Assembly: GCA_937997635.1 (NCBI GenBank)
Contig: CALLFA010000214.1
Location: forward strand, 1-34,524
Direction: 5' to 3'
DNA from: an uncultured Saprospiraceae bacterium
GTDB taxonomy: Bacteria; Bacteroidota; Bacteroidia; Chitinophagales; Saprospiraceae
DNA: 34,524 nucleotides
Of the stretch, positions 26,657 through 34,524 are shown piece by piece (position 1 is the first letter of the stretch; every line of letters begins with the position of its first letter). Under the pieces are notes generated by a model. The model searched no databases. It saw nothing but the letters and a program-made list of their open reading frames with translations, and was not told the DNA's origin. The translations under genes were made by a program, and so were the position numbers.

Positions 26657-26989
26657 TTATAAATTTTCGACAAGTTGGATGAGATGGTTTTTCAAAATCT
26701 TCCGATCAAGTTTACTCTCCTTTAGCTTAGCAATCTCTTTAGACGTTTGCTTTTTGAGTTCATGAAGTTCTTTATCTACTTGAGCACGAAGAGATTGAAT
26801 TTCTTTTCTGAGCTCCTTTATTTGTAGACTAGTTTCGCTAGAATGTTCTTTGACCGCAGTTTGAAGCATCAGCTCTAAGCTGGAAAAACGCTGGTCATAT
26901 TCTTGCATGGTTTGACCAAAAATTATTTCTTTGATCGCATCTAGCTTGGAATTCGTGTTCACATTGGCACTACCATTTTGTTTGGACAT
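26657..26989 (-). CDS. Coiled-coil protein, first gene of the GTPase operon
   Basis: The protein has 110 residues. ATG 26989 is chosen over a TTG at 27025 that would add 12 non-conserved residues. After a polar 20-residue lead, KEIIFGQTMQEYDQRFSSLE starts a long heptad-rich charged helix to the end. The 'IFGxxMxEYDxRFxxLE' start followed by a coiled coil seems, from memory, to recur next to the longin-like protein family above. It lies 3 bp before the next gene, so the two proteins probably form a complex. Confidence 0.7.
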   Translation of the reverse strand: MSKQNGSANVNTNSKLDAIKEIIFGQTMQEYDQRFSSLELMLQTAVKEHSSETSLQIKELRKEIQSLRAQVDKELHELKKQTSKEIAKLKESKLDRKILKNHLIQLVENL

Positions 26990-27176
26990 TTGACTTATTT
27001 TTCGATTAAATAGAATTAGGATCAAAATTACTTAGTCGAAAGGTGGATATGTTATGGTAAATATAAGCATATTCCAAGTGAGAAGTACTGTTTGTCAGTG
27101 GAAAGCACCAAAATTAGATTTATTTGAAAAGATCAGACTTGTATTCGAAGTTTTTCATTGAAAGCTCGGAATAGTT

Positions 27177-27184
27177 TAAATTTG
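27177..27184 (+). promoter_or_regulatory. Putative -7 box (TAnnTTTG) of yebC
   Basis: TAAATTTG, followed by CAG, fits the Bacteroidota -7 consensus 16 bp before the ATG. A TTG at 27158-27160 is a possible -33 element with a 16-bp spacer, slightly short. Confidence 0.5.
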
Positions 27185-27200
27185 CAGAAAATATACGAAT

Positions 27201-27923
27201 ATGGGAAGAGCATTTGAATATAGGAAAGCAACAAAATTTGCGAGATGGGATAAAATGGCAAAGGCTTTCTCAAAAGCTGGAAGACACATTACAATGGCAG
27301 TTAAAGCTGGAGGCCCTGATCCTGACACGAACATTACATTGCGAAGAGCGATTCAGAATGCCAAGTCTGTACAAATGCCTAAAGATAAAATTGAAGCTGC
27401 TATAAAGAAAGCAGCTGATAAAGATACTTCTGGCTATGAAGAGCATACGTATGACGGTATGGCACCACACGGTATTGCTGTTGTTATCGATACAGCTACA
27501 GATAACCCGACTAGGACAGTTGCTAATATCAGAGCTGCATTTAACAAAAAAGGTGGCAGCCTAGGTACAAAGGGAATGCATGATTTCTTATTCCAACGTA
27601 AAGGTGTATTCTATGTACCAATTGACCAAATCAACGATGTCGAAGAAATCGAACTGGAATTGATTGATTTCGGTTTGGAGAACATCGAAAAAGATACTGT
27701 TGATGATAAAGAGATGTACAAAGTCTTTGTGGCTTTTGAAGATTTTGGTAGCATGCAAGAAGGATTGGAAAACAAAGGCATAAAACCAGAAAAATCTGAA
27801 TTGGAGCGAATCCCAAATCATACTAAGGAATTGAGTGAAGAACAAATAGATGAAGTCTTGGAATTGATAGATAAGTTTGAGCAAGATGATGACGTTACCA
27901 ATGTCTTTCACAATCTTGCATAG
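27201..27923 (+). CDS. yebC: YebC/PmpR family protein (TACO1-like)
   Basis: The protein has 240 residues with the conserved N-terminus MGRAFEYRKATKFARWDKM and motifs GGPDPDTNITLRRAIQNAK, YDGMAPHGIAVVIDTATDN and KKGGSLG. The family covers transcriptional regulators and translation factors that help ribosomes through difficult peptides. The length is normal. It is followed with no gap by the MoxR ATPase gene (stop 27921-27923, ATG 27924), so the three genes are one operon. Confidence 0.95.
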   Translation: MGRAFEYRKATKFARWDKMAKAFSKAGRHITMAVKAGGPDPDTNITLRRAIQNAKSVQMPKDKIEAAIKKAADKDTSGYEEHTYDGMAPHGIAVVIDTATDNPTRTVANIRAAFNKKGGSLGTKGMHDFLFQRKGVFYVPIDQINDVEEIELELIDFGLENIEKDTVDDKEMYKVFVAFEDFGSMQEGLENKGIKPEKSELERIPNHTKELSEEQIDEVLELIDKFEQDDDVTNVFHNLA

Positions 27924-28820
27924 ATGAATTGGAAAAATGTCGACCAAGTACGTGAAGATTTGGTTAAACAAGATTATCTATCAACAGACTCAATAGATCT
28001 TGCCATATACCTTTCTTCTAAGCTAAATAAGCCTTTATTGATTGAAGGGCCACCTGGAGTTGGGAAAACAGAAATCGCAAAATGTCTTGCAAATATTGCT
28101 GATGTGGATTTGATTCGTCTCCAGTGTTATGAAGGTCTTGGCGCTGAACACGCCATTTATGAGTGGAATTACCAAAGCCAATTGTTGGCATTGCGCTTAA
28201 TGGAGTCACAAGACAATTCTATAGAAGAAAAGGAATCACATATTTTCAGCGACAAGTATTTATTGAAAAGACCATTATTACAATCCATCAGTAGCAGTAA
28301 GTCTTCGGTCTTATTGATTGACGAGCTGGATCGCGCAGATGAAGAATTCGAAAGTTATCTTTTGGAAATATTATCAGATTGGCAAATTTCTGTTCCTGAA
28401 TTAGGTACCATAAAAGCGAAGACAATCCCTACTGTCATCATCACGAGTAACCGGACGCGAGATTTGTCAGAAGCTCTCAGACGAAGATGCATATACATCT
28501 GGATCGACTATCCAGAATTCGAGAAGGAGTTGGCTATTCTTCAAACTAAAATGCCGAACATCAATAAGGAATTAGCAGAACAAATTTGTCTCTTTATGAA
28601 GGAGCTGCGCCAACTCCAATTGAAAAAATCTCCGAGTATTTCAGAAACACTAGATTGGGCATTCGCCTTGTCAGAATTGCATTTCGATCATTTAGAAAAG
28701 CAGATAGTTGAAGACACCTTAGGTATTGTATTAAAAGATTGGCAAGATCTGCGAGAGTCACAAGATTCGTTGTCAGAATTACTAGATAGAGTTGGTGTTG
28801 TTCAAAAATTGCCAAGTTGA
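27924..28820 (+). CDS. MoxR family AAA+ ATPase
   Basis: The protein has 298 residues. Walker A GPPGVGKTE (about 41-49), Walker B LLIDELDRAD (about 131-140), sensor-1 TSNRTRD and the arginine-rich ALRRRC follow the AAA+ order; VPELGTIKA is the pre-sensor insert. MoxR ATPases work with VWA-domain proteins as chaperones that insert metals or mature enzymes; the downstream CoxE-like gene fits (CoxD/CoxE pairing). No CO dehydrogenase gene is in the window, so the client is unknown. Confidence 0.92.
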   Translation: MNWKNVDQVREDLVKQDYLSTDSIDLAIYLSSKLNKPLLIEGPPGVGKTEIAKCLANIADVDLIRLQCYEGLGAEHAIYEWNYQSQLLALRLMESQDNSIEEKESHIFSDKYLLKRPLLQSISSSKSSVLLIDELDRADEEFESYLLEILSDWQISVPELGTIKAKTIPTVIITSNRTRDLSEALRRRCIYIWIDYPEFEKELAILQTKMPNINKELAEQICLFMKELRQLQLKKSPSISETLDWAFALSELHFDHLEKQIVEDTLGIVLKDWQDLRESQDSLSELLDRVGVVQKLPS

Positions 28821-29944
28821 TTCAGCGCAGGACAGATTTGACGGCAAACATCATTTCTTTTTGCCAATATCTGCGTACCAAAGACTTTTATATTGGATTA
28901 CAAACGGAAAAAGAGTGTTTGACAAGTCTATCTCTAGATCCTGGATTAATCAAATCAGCGGAACGCTTCAAACGCACATTGGAAGTCTGCATTTGCAAAT
29001 CAAAACGAGACTTAGAATTATTCTCAGGCTTATTTGATCGCTATTGGAAAGAATTGGAAAGAGCGGTTGACAGTAAAACAGCTGATGAAGAAAGTCCTAC
29101 CGAACAAATGAAAAACAAACAAGCACCTGCAATCAATCAATTGCGCAGTTGGTTGTTAAATGACAATAATACAGAAGAAATTGGTACAGCAAGTTACTCC
29201 AGCTATTCAGCAAATGACAATCAACTTGGACTTAGTATTGATGAAAAAGAACTGAAAGAAATGTTGAGATTTGTCAACTCGCTACTGACTCAGATTTCAA
29301 AAAAACGAACACGCAGGTATACAGACTCGAAAAGAAAAGAATTGATTAATCTCAGACGAAGCATCAGGAAAAACATATTAGGTTCTGATGAGTTGCTACA
29401 ATTGGTGTATAAAGAGAAGAAAAAAAAGTTAAAAATTGTATTGCTTTGTGATGTAAGTAAATCAGTGGAATTATACTCTATGTTTTTCTTAAAATTCATG
29501 TTCTCACTAAAACATTTATCTAAGGATGTGGAGATTTTTAGTTTTGCCACTACCCTACACAGATTGACAGAAGACATTAACGTTCGCGAAGTAAATAAAT
29601 CTCTAAGAACTATTTCAAGAAAAATAAAAAGTTGGTCTGGGGGAACAAAAATAGGAGAATCATTAGACGAATTTGTAAGAGTCTACAGTCATAAGTGCGT
29701 CAATAAAAACACAGTCTTATTCATTGTAAGTGATGGCTGGGATACCGGAGATATCGATCTTATTGATAAGAATATGGAGGCATTAAGTCAAAAAAGCATG
29801 AAGATTATTTGGTTGAATCCTTTGCTAGCACATGCAGATTGGAAACCGGAAGTTTCAGGAATGAAAGCCGCTATGCCATATATCGACTTGTTGTTGCCTT
29901 TTCATAATATAGACTCGTTAAAGAGCATGGTCAAGTCTATGTAG
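28817..29944 (+). CDS. CoxE-like VWA domain protein
   Basis: The protein has 375 residues. The N-terminal half is helical and basic/acidic; a VWA domain starts near residue 205 (KKLKIVLLCDVSKSVELYS), with a full MIDAS D-x-S-x-S, then SGGTKIGESL and LFIVSDGWDTGDI. It ends PYIDLLLPFHNIDSL, the CoxE pattern. The start is TTG at 28817, which overlaps the MoxR stop (TTGA); the next Met is far inside. It probably forms a chaperone complex with the MoxR ATPase. Confidence 0.9.
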   Translation: MIQRRTDLTANIISFCQYLRTKDFYIGLQTEKECLTSLSLDPGLIKSAERFKRTLEVCICKSKRDLELFSGLFDRYWKELERAVDSKTADEESPTEQMKNKQAPAINQLRSWLLNDNNTEEIGTASYSSYSANDNQLGLSIDEKELKEMLRFVNSLLTQISKKRTRRYTDSKRKELINLRRSIRKNILGSDELLQLVYKEKKKKLKIVLLCDVSKSVELYSMFFLKFMFSLKHLSKDVEIFSFATTLHRLTEDINVREVNKSLRTISRKIKSWSGGTKIGESLDEFVRVYSHKCVNKNTVLFIVSDGWDTGDIDLIDKNMEALSQKSMKIIWLNPLLAHADWKPEVSGMKAAMPYIDLLLPFHNIDSLKSMVKSM

Positions 29945-30106
29945 GCTTTACCTCTTTGCAGGCTTTAGTCCTTGTAGGCTTTAGTCCTTGTAGGCGTCCC
30001 CACTTCAAGATATATCCACTGCATTAGAGATTAACTCTTTGTTGAGGCTGGAAGCCTACAACGACGGTCTTGAGCTGTTGAGTTTGAAAGCCTAAAGCGA
30101 CGGTCT
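29942..30106. repeat. REP-like direct and inverted repeats between convergent genes
   Basis: AGGCTTTAGTCCTTGT occurs twice head to tail (29960-29975, 29976-29991), preceded by a diverged copy at about 29943. Downstream, AAGCCTACAACGACGGTCT (30052-30070) and AAGCCTAAAGCGACGGTCT (30088-30106) are 36 bp apart and inverted relative to the first set (AGGCTT versus AAGCCT). The cluster fills the gap between coxE-like and the ABC gene, touching both stop codons, as REP/RAYT-type elements do. Confidence 0.7.
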
Positions 30107-31904
30107 ACTCAAGCGTACTTAGTTCCACTTGACTTTTATAGCGACCTTCAGGAATAGACATCAGATCATCGTGATTCCCTTTTTCGATGATTTGACCATT
30201 TTCTAGGACATAGATGATATCAACATCTCGAATGGTACTCAGTCGATGAGCAATGATAATAGATGTACGACCGTCCATTAATTTATCAAGAGCATCTTGT
30301 ACTATCTTTTCCGATTCAGAATCTAAAGCTGATGTCGCTTCGTCTAACAGTAGGATGGAAGGATTTTTTAGAATGGCTCGGGCTATTGCGATACGCTGTC
30401 GTTGGCCGCCAGATAATTTGATACCTCTATCCCCGACTAGTGTGTCTAAACCTTCAGGAAAACTTTCTATAAATTCCCACGAATTGGATTGTTTTGCTGC
30501 TACAATAATGTCTTCCTCGGTTGCATCAAGTCTACCATATTGTATGTTTTCTCGAATCGTACCTCCAAACAAAATGGCATCCTGAGGAACAATGGAAAAG
30601 TTACGTCTATAGGCTTGCAAATCATAGTCTAAAATATTCGTATCGTCTATAAAAATTTCTCCAGCGTCTAATTCATACAAACGAAGCAAGAGAGCCATAA
30701 TGGTAGATTTACCAGAACCACTTGTACCGACCAATGCAATCTTTTTCTCTGGTTCAATATCCAAGCTCATTCCTTTCAAAACAGTAATATCTGGGCGAGT
30801 TGGGTAGGTAAATTTGACATTTCTAAAACTCACTTTGCCATACATGTTATGTCGCTTGCCATTGTCGTGATCTTCTAATTCTGGTACCGAGCCTATAATC
30901 TCTCTAACTCGTTCAGTCGCACCTAAAGCGCCAATCAATTCAGTGTAGAAATTTCCCAAACCAGCGATTGCTGCTCCTATGACTCCAGTTATACCAGTAA
31001 ACGTTACAAGGTCTCCTGGTGTTAATTCGCCTGTTTGTATCATCCTTGCTCCCATCCAAAAAACGAATATAATAGCTCCTGTAAATACAGTGACGATAAA
31101 GGCCGCAAATATGCCTCTTGACTTGGCGTAAGTCAATGCTATTTTTACAACATCATTAATTGACCCACCATAACGCTTAGATTCAAATTCTTCATTTGTG
31201 AATGACTTGACAGACTGAATATTTGTTACCGTCTCATTCATAATCACATTAGAATCTGCCAACGCTTTTTGTCTCTTTCTGGAAAGCTTCCTTATGTGTT
31301 TACCAAAAAAGACAGCCCCAATGACGACGATTGGAAAAGTAGCAAGCATGATGATTGCCAATTTTGGAGCTTTAAATAAAATGAAAATAATGCCGCCAAC
31401 AAGCATGATGATCTGTCTGACAAATTCTGCAAGGACTATTGAAAAGACATTGTACATTCTTTCGACGTCTGCAGTTATTCGACTGACCAGCTCACCTACT
31501 CTTGATTTCTCAAAAAAGCTAACCGGTAGTGTAATCATTCTAGAATAGAGATCCTTTCGAATTGCCGCAGTTCCATTCTCACTCACAATAGCAAAAAGGT
31601 AAATTCTAAAAAAAGAAATCACACCTTGAAGAATAAAAATGATAAATAAGACAATGCCGATTTTATTGAGAGACCAAAAACCGCTTCCTTTTCCTGTAGC
31701 GACATCAACCATCTCACCTGCGATTTCCATTACTCCAAGAAAGATAACACTGGATATGGCCAGCAGAATCAAACCAATAATAAATTGCCACCTGTACGGT
31801 TTGATGTAAGAGAAAATCTTAAGGCCTTCTTTAAAAGAATCCTTAGTAATTTTAACTGGTGGCAACTTGTCGTCTATGTTGGACTGATGTCTCCTTCTTC
31901 CCAT
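30105..31904 (-). CDS. ABC exporter, fused permease and ATPase (MsbA-like)
   Basis: The protein has 599 residues: six membrane helices (about 40-330), then an ATPase domain with Walker A GTSGSGKST (about 385), signature LSGGQRQR, Walker B ILLLDEATSALD and the H-loop IIAHRLST. It works as a homodimer or paired half-transporter. The EKSRVGELVSRITADVERMY coupling helix and the YPTRPDITVLKG lead are typical of the lipid/drug exporter group. MsbA-type lipid A transport is possible but cannot be told apart here. It stands alone; a -7 box lies 50 bp upstream. Confidence 0.95.
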   Translation of the reverse strand: MGRRRHQSNIDDKLPPVKITKDSFKEGLKIFSYIKPYRWQFIIGLILLAISSVIFLGVMEIAGEMVDVATGKGSGFWSLNKIGIVLFIIFILQGVISFFRIYLFAIVSENGTAAIRKDLYSRMITLPVSFFEKSRVGELVSRITADVERMYNVFSIVLAEFVRQIIMLVGGIIFILFKAPKLAIIMLATFPIVVIGAVFFGKHIRKLSRKRQKALADSNVIMNETVTNIQSVKSFTNEEFESKRYGGSINDVVKIALTYAKSRGIFAAFIVTVFTGAIIFVFWMGARMIQTGELTPGDLVTFTGITGVIGAAIAGLGNFYTELIGALGATERVREIIGSVPELEDHDNGKRHNMYGKVSFRNVKFTYPTRPDITVLKGMSLDIEPEKKIALVGTSGSGKSTIMALLLRLYELDAGEIFIDDTNILDYDLQAYRRNFSIVPQDAILFGGTIRENIQYGRLDATEEDIIVAAKQSNSWEFIESFPEGLDTLVGDRGIKLSGGQRQRIAIARAILKNPSILLLDEATSALDSESEKIVQDALDKLMDGRTSIIIAHRLSTIRDVDIIYVLENGQIIEKGNHDDLMSIPEGRYKSQVELSTLE

Positions 31905-31953
31905 GAATTTCTGTTAAACAACAACTGCTATGAACCGCTGCTTCATTCGGCTG

Positions 31954-31961
31954 CAAAAGTA
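31954..31961 (-). promoter_or_regulatory. Putative -7 box (TAnnTTTG) of the ABC exporter gene
   Basis: On the minus strand the sequence reads TACTTTTG then CAG, about 50 bp before the start codon. It is the same TACTTTTGCA form as the box at 17651. Confidence 0.45.
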
Positions 31962-32184
31962 TGAATATTCCTTCTTACATTCTGCATTACATTATTTTAT
32001 GCAACTATAGTAAGAACGTAAACTGTAAAGCAGATAGAAAAATAGCTTGATTTTGATGACTTGGAGCTATAATGTGTTGTCATAGGTCCCATTTTCATAA
32101 TATTTGGAAGATTTTAAGGTGAATTTCGTTACAATTCTGTAGTTTATACGACTAAATAACATATAAGAGTTTAAACAAAACAAA

Positions 32185-34524
32185 ATGAAGTCTAGAAAAT
32201 TCAAACGAGGAGAACAGTTCTTTTTCCAAATTATAGACGACAATGGTGATGTGAAGATGGAAAGTGATGCTTATTCTGCAAAAGATGACAGAGACAAAGC
32301 ATTAAATGAGGCTATGAAACCATATGCTTCTAAAGGTAATGCGGATGATTACAAACCGCTAAATTTTTACGAATCAAATTCAAAAACGGAGAATGGATTT
32401 GATAAGTTTGAAGCAGATGGCGAATTCTACTTCTGCTATTGTATGAATGGAGTTGTACATTTAATTTCAGAAGGCTATTCTTCTGAAACTGGAAGGGACA
32501 ATGGCATTGCCAGTGTGGAAAAAAACATGGAGATCAAAGAAAGATTCTCTGTTAACCAGTTACCTAATGGTAAATGGTATTTGAATTTAAAGGCGGGAAA
32601 TCACCAAGAGATTGCAACGAGTCGCTGGTATAACTCAGAAGGAGACGCCAACAATGCTTTATCTGCCTTGACAGGTGGAGGTGGTTCAGGTGCAGATGGA
32701 CTGAGAGTTGCTAACATAGGAGTAGCAGCTGCCCCAGTTGTTGGTGCGACAGATAATGCTCCTAAGAAAAAGAGAAAGAAAAGAACCAGTGCTAAACCTA
32801 AGGCTGAAAAGATACCTGTATCAGATGGCTCATATACTTACAATGATGTGAAATATTATGTTCACAAAAGCAGTGGGAATGGTCAATACTATTTTTCCTT
32901 TAAGAATCCAGAAGACGACAAGACTATTCTAATGAATAGCGATGTCAGAGGATTCGCTTCAGAAGCTGATGCAGATGCGGGAATTAAAGCTGTTTTTGAT
33001 CATGCTAATGTAGAAAGCAATTATGATGGCAGAGCCACTAAGAACGGCAAGTATTGGTTTTATCTGACAGATGGCAAAGGAAAAAATGTTGGTAAAAGTA
33101 TTTTCTTTGGTTCAGAAACAGACATGCAACGTGCAGTAGGTCTATTATTAGGCCCATTAGCTGCTGCTGGTGCGGCTACTGCTGCCACGAATGGCGGCAA
33201 TCAAGATGAATATCTGCCTGTTGCTGATTATCAAGGTAACAGCAGTAGCAAGTCCGACATAAACGGTGACTTTATCACATTCGAGCAAGATGGTCAATAC
33301 TATTTTGCATGGATGGTAGATGGTAAAGTCTATATGAGAAGCCAAGGGTATACTTCTGAAGCAGGTCGTGATAATGGTATAAATTCTGTCATCAAGAATA
33401 GAGAGCTAGAAGAAAGATATGCTGACTATGCAGAAGGAGGAGATAATTTTGTTATCCTAAAAGCTGGCAACAACCAAGAAATAGCCCGATCCGGTCCAAT
33501 TGGTGGAGGCTGGACTAACTATAGATCGGCAGGAATAGCTTCGTTAGGCCTAGGAGCTCCAGCAATAGCTGCAGGAATTATTGGAGGTGGAAATGATGAT
33601 GCAGAAGCTAAAGCAAGAGCCGAAGCGGAAGCAAGAGCTAAAGCAGAGGCTGAAGCAAAAGCAAAAGCCGAAGAGGAAGCAAGAGCCAAAGCAGAGGCTG
33701 AAGCGAAAGCAAAAGCCGAAGAGGAAGCAAGAGCCAAAGCAGAGGCTGAAGCGAAAGCAAAAGCCGAAGAGGAAGCAAGAGCTAAAGCAGAGGCTGAAGC
33801 AAAAGCAAAAGCCGAAGAGGAAGCAAGAGCTAAAGCAGAGGCTGAAGCAAAAGCAAAAGCCGAAGAGGAAGCAAGAGCCAAAGCAGAGGCTGAGGCTAAA
33901 GCAAAAGCTGAAGAGGAAGCAAGAGCTAAAGTAGAGGCTGAGGCAAAAGCAAAAGCTGAAGAGGAAGCAAGAGCTAAAGCAGAGGCTGAGGCTAAAGCAA
34001 AAGCCGAGGAAGAAGCAAGAGCCAAAGCAGAGGCTGAGGCTAAAGCAAAAGCCGAAGAGGAAGCAAGAGCTAAAGCAGAGGCTGAGGCTAAAGTAAAAGC
34101 TGAAGAGGAAGCAAGAGCTAAAGCAGAGGCTGAGGCTAAAGCAAAAGCTGAAGAGGAAGCAAGAGCTAAAGCAGAGGCTGAGGCTAAAGCAAAAGCTGAA
34201 GAGGAAGCAAGAGCAAAAGCTAAAGCAGAGGCTGAGGCAAAGGCAAAAGCCGAAAAGGAAGCAAAAGCTAAAGCAGAGGCTGAAGCAAAAGCAAAAGCTG
34301 ATGAAGAAAGTAAAACGAGTCAAGCAGCAAAAGTCGCAGCAGCAGCAGCAGCAGCAGCAGGTGTAGGTGCTTTAGGGGCAGTCAAAATGAGCGATAAAGA
34401 GAAAGGTGTGGATGATGATTATTTGGTATGCAGTGTTTATGAAAAACGCTTAAAGGATTCTAGGTCATCGAAATATCCAGAATTTATAACATTCAAGGCG
34501 GATAATGGAGAGCATTATTTTGCT
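32185..34524 (+). CDS. DUF1508 (YegP-like) multi-module protein with long charged helix (3' end outside window)
   Basis: The frame stays open from ATG 32185 to the window end (780 codons). Residues 1 to about 460 hold roughly seven YegP/DUF1508-like modules: short antiparallel units such as [18 protein letters not shown], with repeated [14 protein letters not shown] / [14 protein letters not shown] and GNHQEIATS / GNNQEIARS. They are separated by Ala/Gly-rich segments and one KKKRKKR stretch. Residues about 474-710 are a 16-residue Glu/Ala/Lys/Arg repeat, likely a single straight helix. An alanine run (GCA x8, 34336-34359) follows, and a new DUF1508 module starts at about 752 ([14 protein letters not shown]). 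DUF1508 function is unknown. No signal peptide is seen, so its location is unclear. Stop and C-terminus not visible. Confidence 0.82.
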   Translation, partial: MKSRKFKRGEQFFFQIIDDNGDVKMESDAYSAKDDRDKALNEAMKPYASKGNADDYKPLNFYESNSKTENGFDKFEADGEFYFCYCMNGVVHLISEGYSSETGRDNGIASVEKNMEIKERFSVNQLPNGKWYLNLKAGNHQEIATSRWYNSEGDANNALSALTGGGGSGADGLRVANIGVAAAPVVGATDNAPKKKRKKRTSAKPKAEKIPVSDGSYTYNDVKYYVHKSSGNGQYYFSFKNPEDDKTILMNSDVRGFASEADADAGIKAVFDHANVESNYDGRATKNGKYWFYLTDGKGKNVGKSIFFGSETDMQRAVGLLLGPLAAAGAATAATNGGNQDEYLPVADYQGNSSSKSDINGDFITFEQDGQYYFAWMVDGKVYMRSQGYTSEAGRDNGINSVIKNRELEERYADYAEGGDNFVILKAGNNQEIARSGPIGGGWTNYRSAGIASLGLGAPAIAAGIIGGGNDDAEAKARAEAEARAKAEAEAKAKAEEEARAKAEAEAKAKAEEEARAKAEAEAKAKAEEEARAKAEAEAKAKAEEEARAKAEAEAKAKAEEEARAKAEAEAKAKAEEEARAKVEAEAKAKAEEEARAKAEAEAKAKAEEEARAKAEAEAKAKAEEEARAKAEAEAKVKAEEEARAKAEAEAKAKAEEEARAKAEAEAKAKAEEEARAKAKAEAEAKAKAEKEAKAKAEAEAKAKADEESKTSQAAKVAAAAAAAAGVGALGAVKMSDKEKGVDDDYLVCSVYEKRLKDSRSSKYPEFITFKADNGEHYFA
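33604..34314 (+). repeat. 48-bp tandem repeat coding a 16-residue charged helix unit
   Basis: About 14 units start at 33604 and recur every 48 bp (33652, 33700, 33748 ... 34180), then one unit extended by two codons and one or two diverged units. The consensus peptide is [16 protein letters not shown]. The reading frames opposite it (Leu/Ala/Ser-rich and Cys/Phe-rich) are artefacts of the repeat. Confidence 0.93.

Noticed and set aside
28817..29944. Carbon monoxide dehydrogenase locus
   Set aside because: Only the CoxD/CoxE-like pair is present; no large, medium or small CODH subunit genes are in the window.
33519..34323. Long minus-strand and alternate-frame ORFs (Leu/Ala/Ser- and Cys/Phe-rich) across the repeat
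   Set aside because: They are shadows of the 48-bp repeat; the plus-strand frame from 32185 is continuous and shows DUF1508 homology on both sides.

Overview
The window looks like an AT-rich chromosome segment from a member of the Bacteroidota, most likely a marine, Saprospiria-like lineage. I infer this from gene content, not from a marker gene. Supporting signs are a secreted DUF11-repeat protein with a C-terminal 3-coathanger-like domain, MORN/YwqK lipoproteins, a SatD-DUF3307 pair, DUF1508 proteins, few Shine-Dalgarno sequences, and several TAnnTTTG-type -7 boxes. I see no tRNA, rRNA, CRISPR array, intact IS element or phage gene.

Layout. 1-4731 is the 3' part of a giant secreted DUF11-repeat protein, closed by a strong terminator. 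4856-5443 is a MORN-repeat lipoprotein. 5687-9563 is a tight four-gene operon: a large protein that reads like a catalytically dead SF1 helicase, a lone HsdR-N nuclease-like domain, a small TerB-like protein, and an SDR lacking the usual Tyr/Lys pair. 9558-12675 (minus) holds a flippase, a sulfotransferase and prmC, overlapping head to tail. 12785-15719 carries cytidine deaminase, a LysM/RlpA-like protein and a membrane-anchored peroxiredoxin-like protein. 15860-17198 (minus) is DUF3307-SatD, preceded by an array of 28-bp repeats. 17665-24041 has cystathionine beta-synthase, TRAP permeases DctQ and DctM, a frameshifted paralog of the TerB-like gene, and on the minus strand the TRAP binding protein with an HpcH/HpaI-type lyase.

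24454-26989 (minus) is the most distinctive locus. It is a compact operon of a coiled-coil protein, a coiled-coil plus Roadblock/longin-like protein, a Ras-like small GTPase, and a degenerate PAS/histidine-kinase-like protein. It reads as a self-contained GTPase signalling module. 27201-29944 is yebC - MoxR ATPase - CoxE-like VWA protein, and 30105-31904 (minus) is an MsbA-type ABC exporter. 32185 to the end is an open-ended CDS with many DUF1508 (YegP-like) modules broken by a charged helix of about 14 copies of a 16-residue repeat.

Non-coding structure includes two rho-independent terminators, the 28-bp array upstream of satD, a 39-bp imperfect palindrome at 24285-24365, and REP-like repeats at 29942-30106 between convergent genes. 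All family assignments rest on reading motifs by eye; no database search was run.
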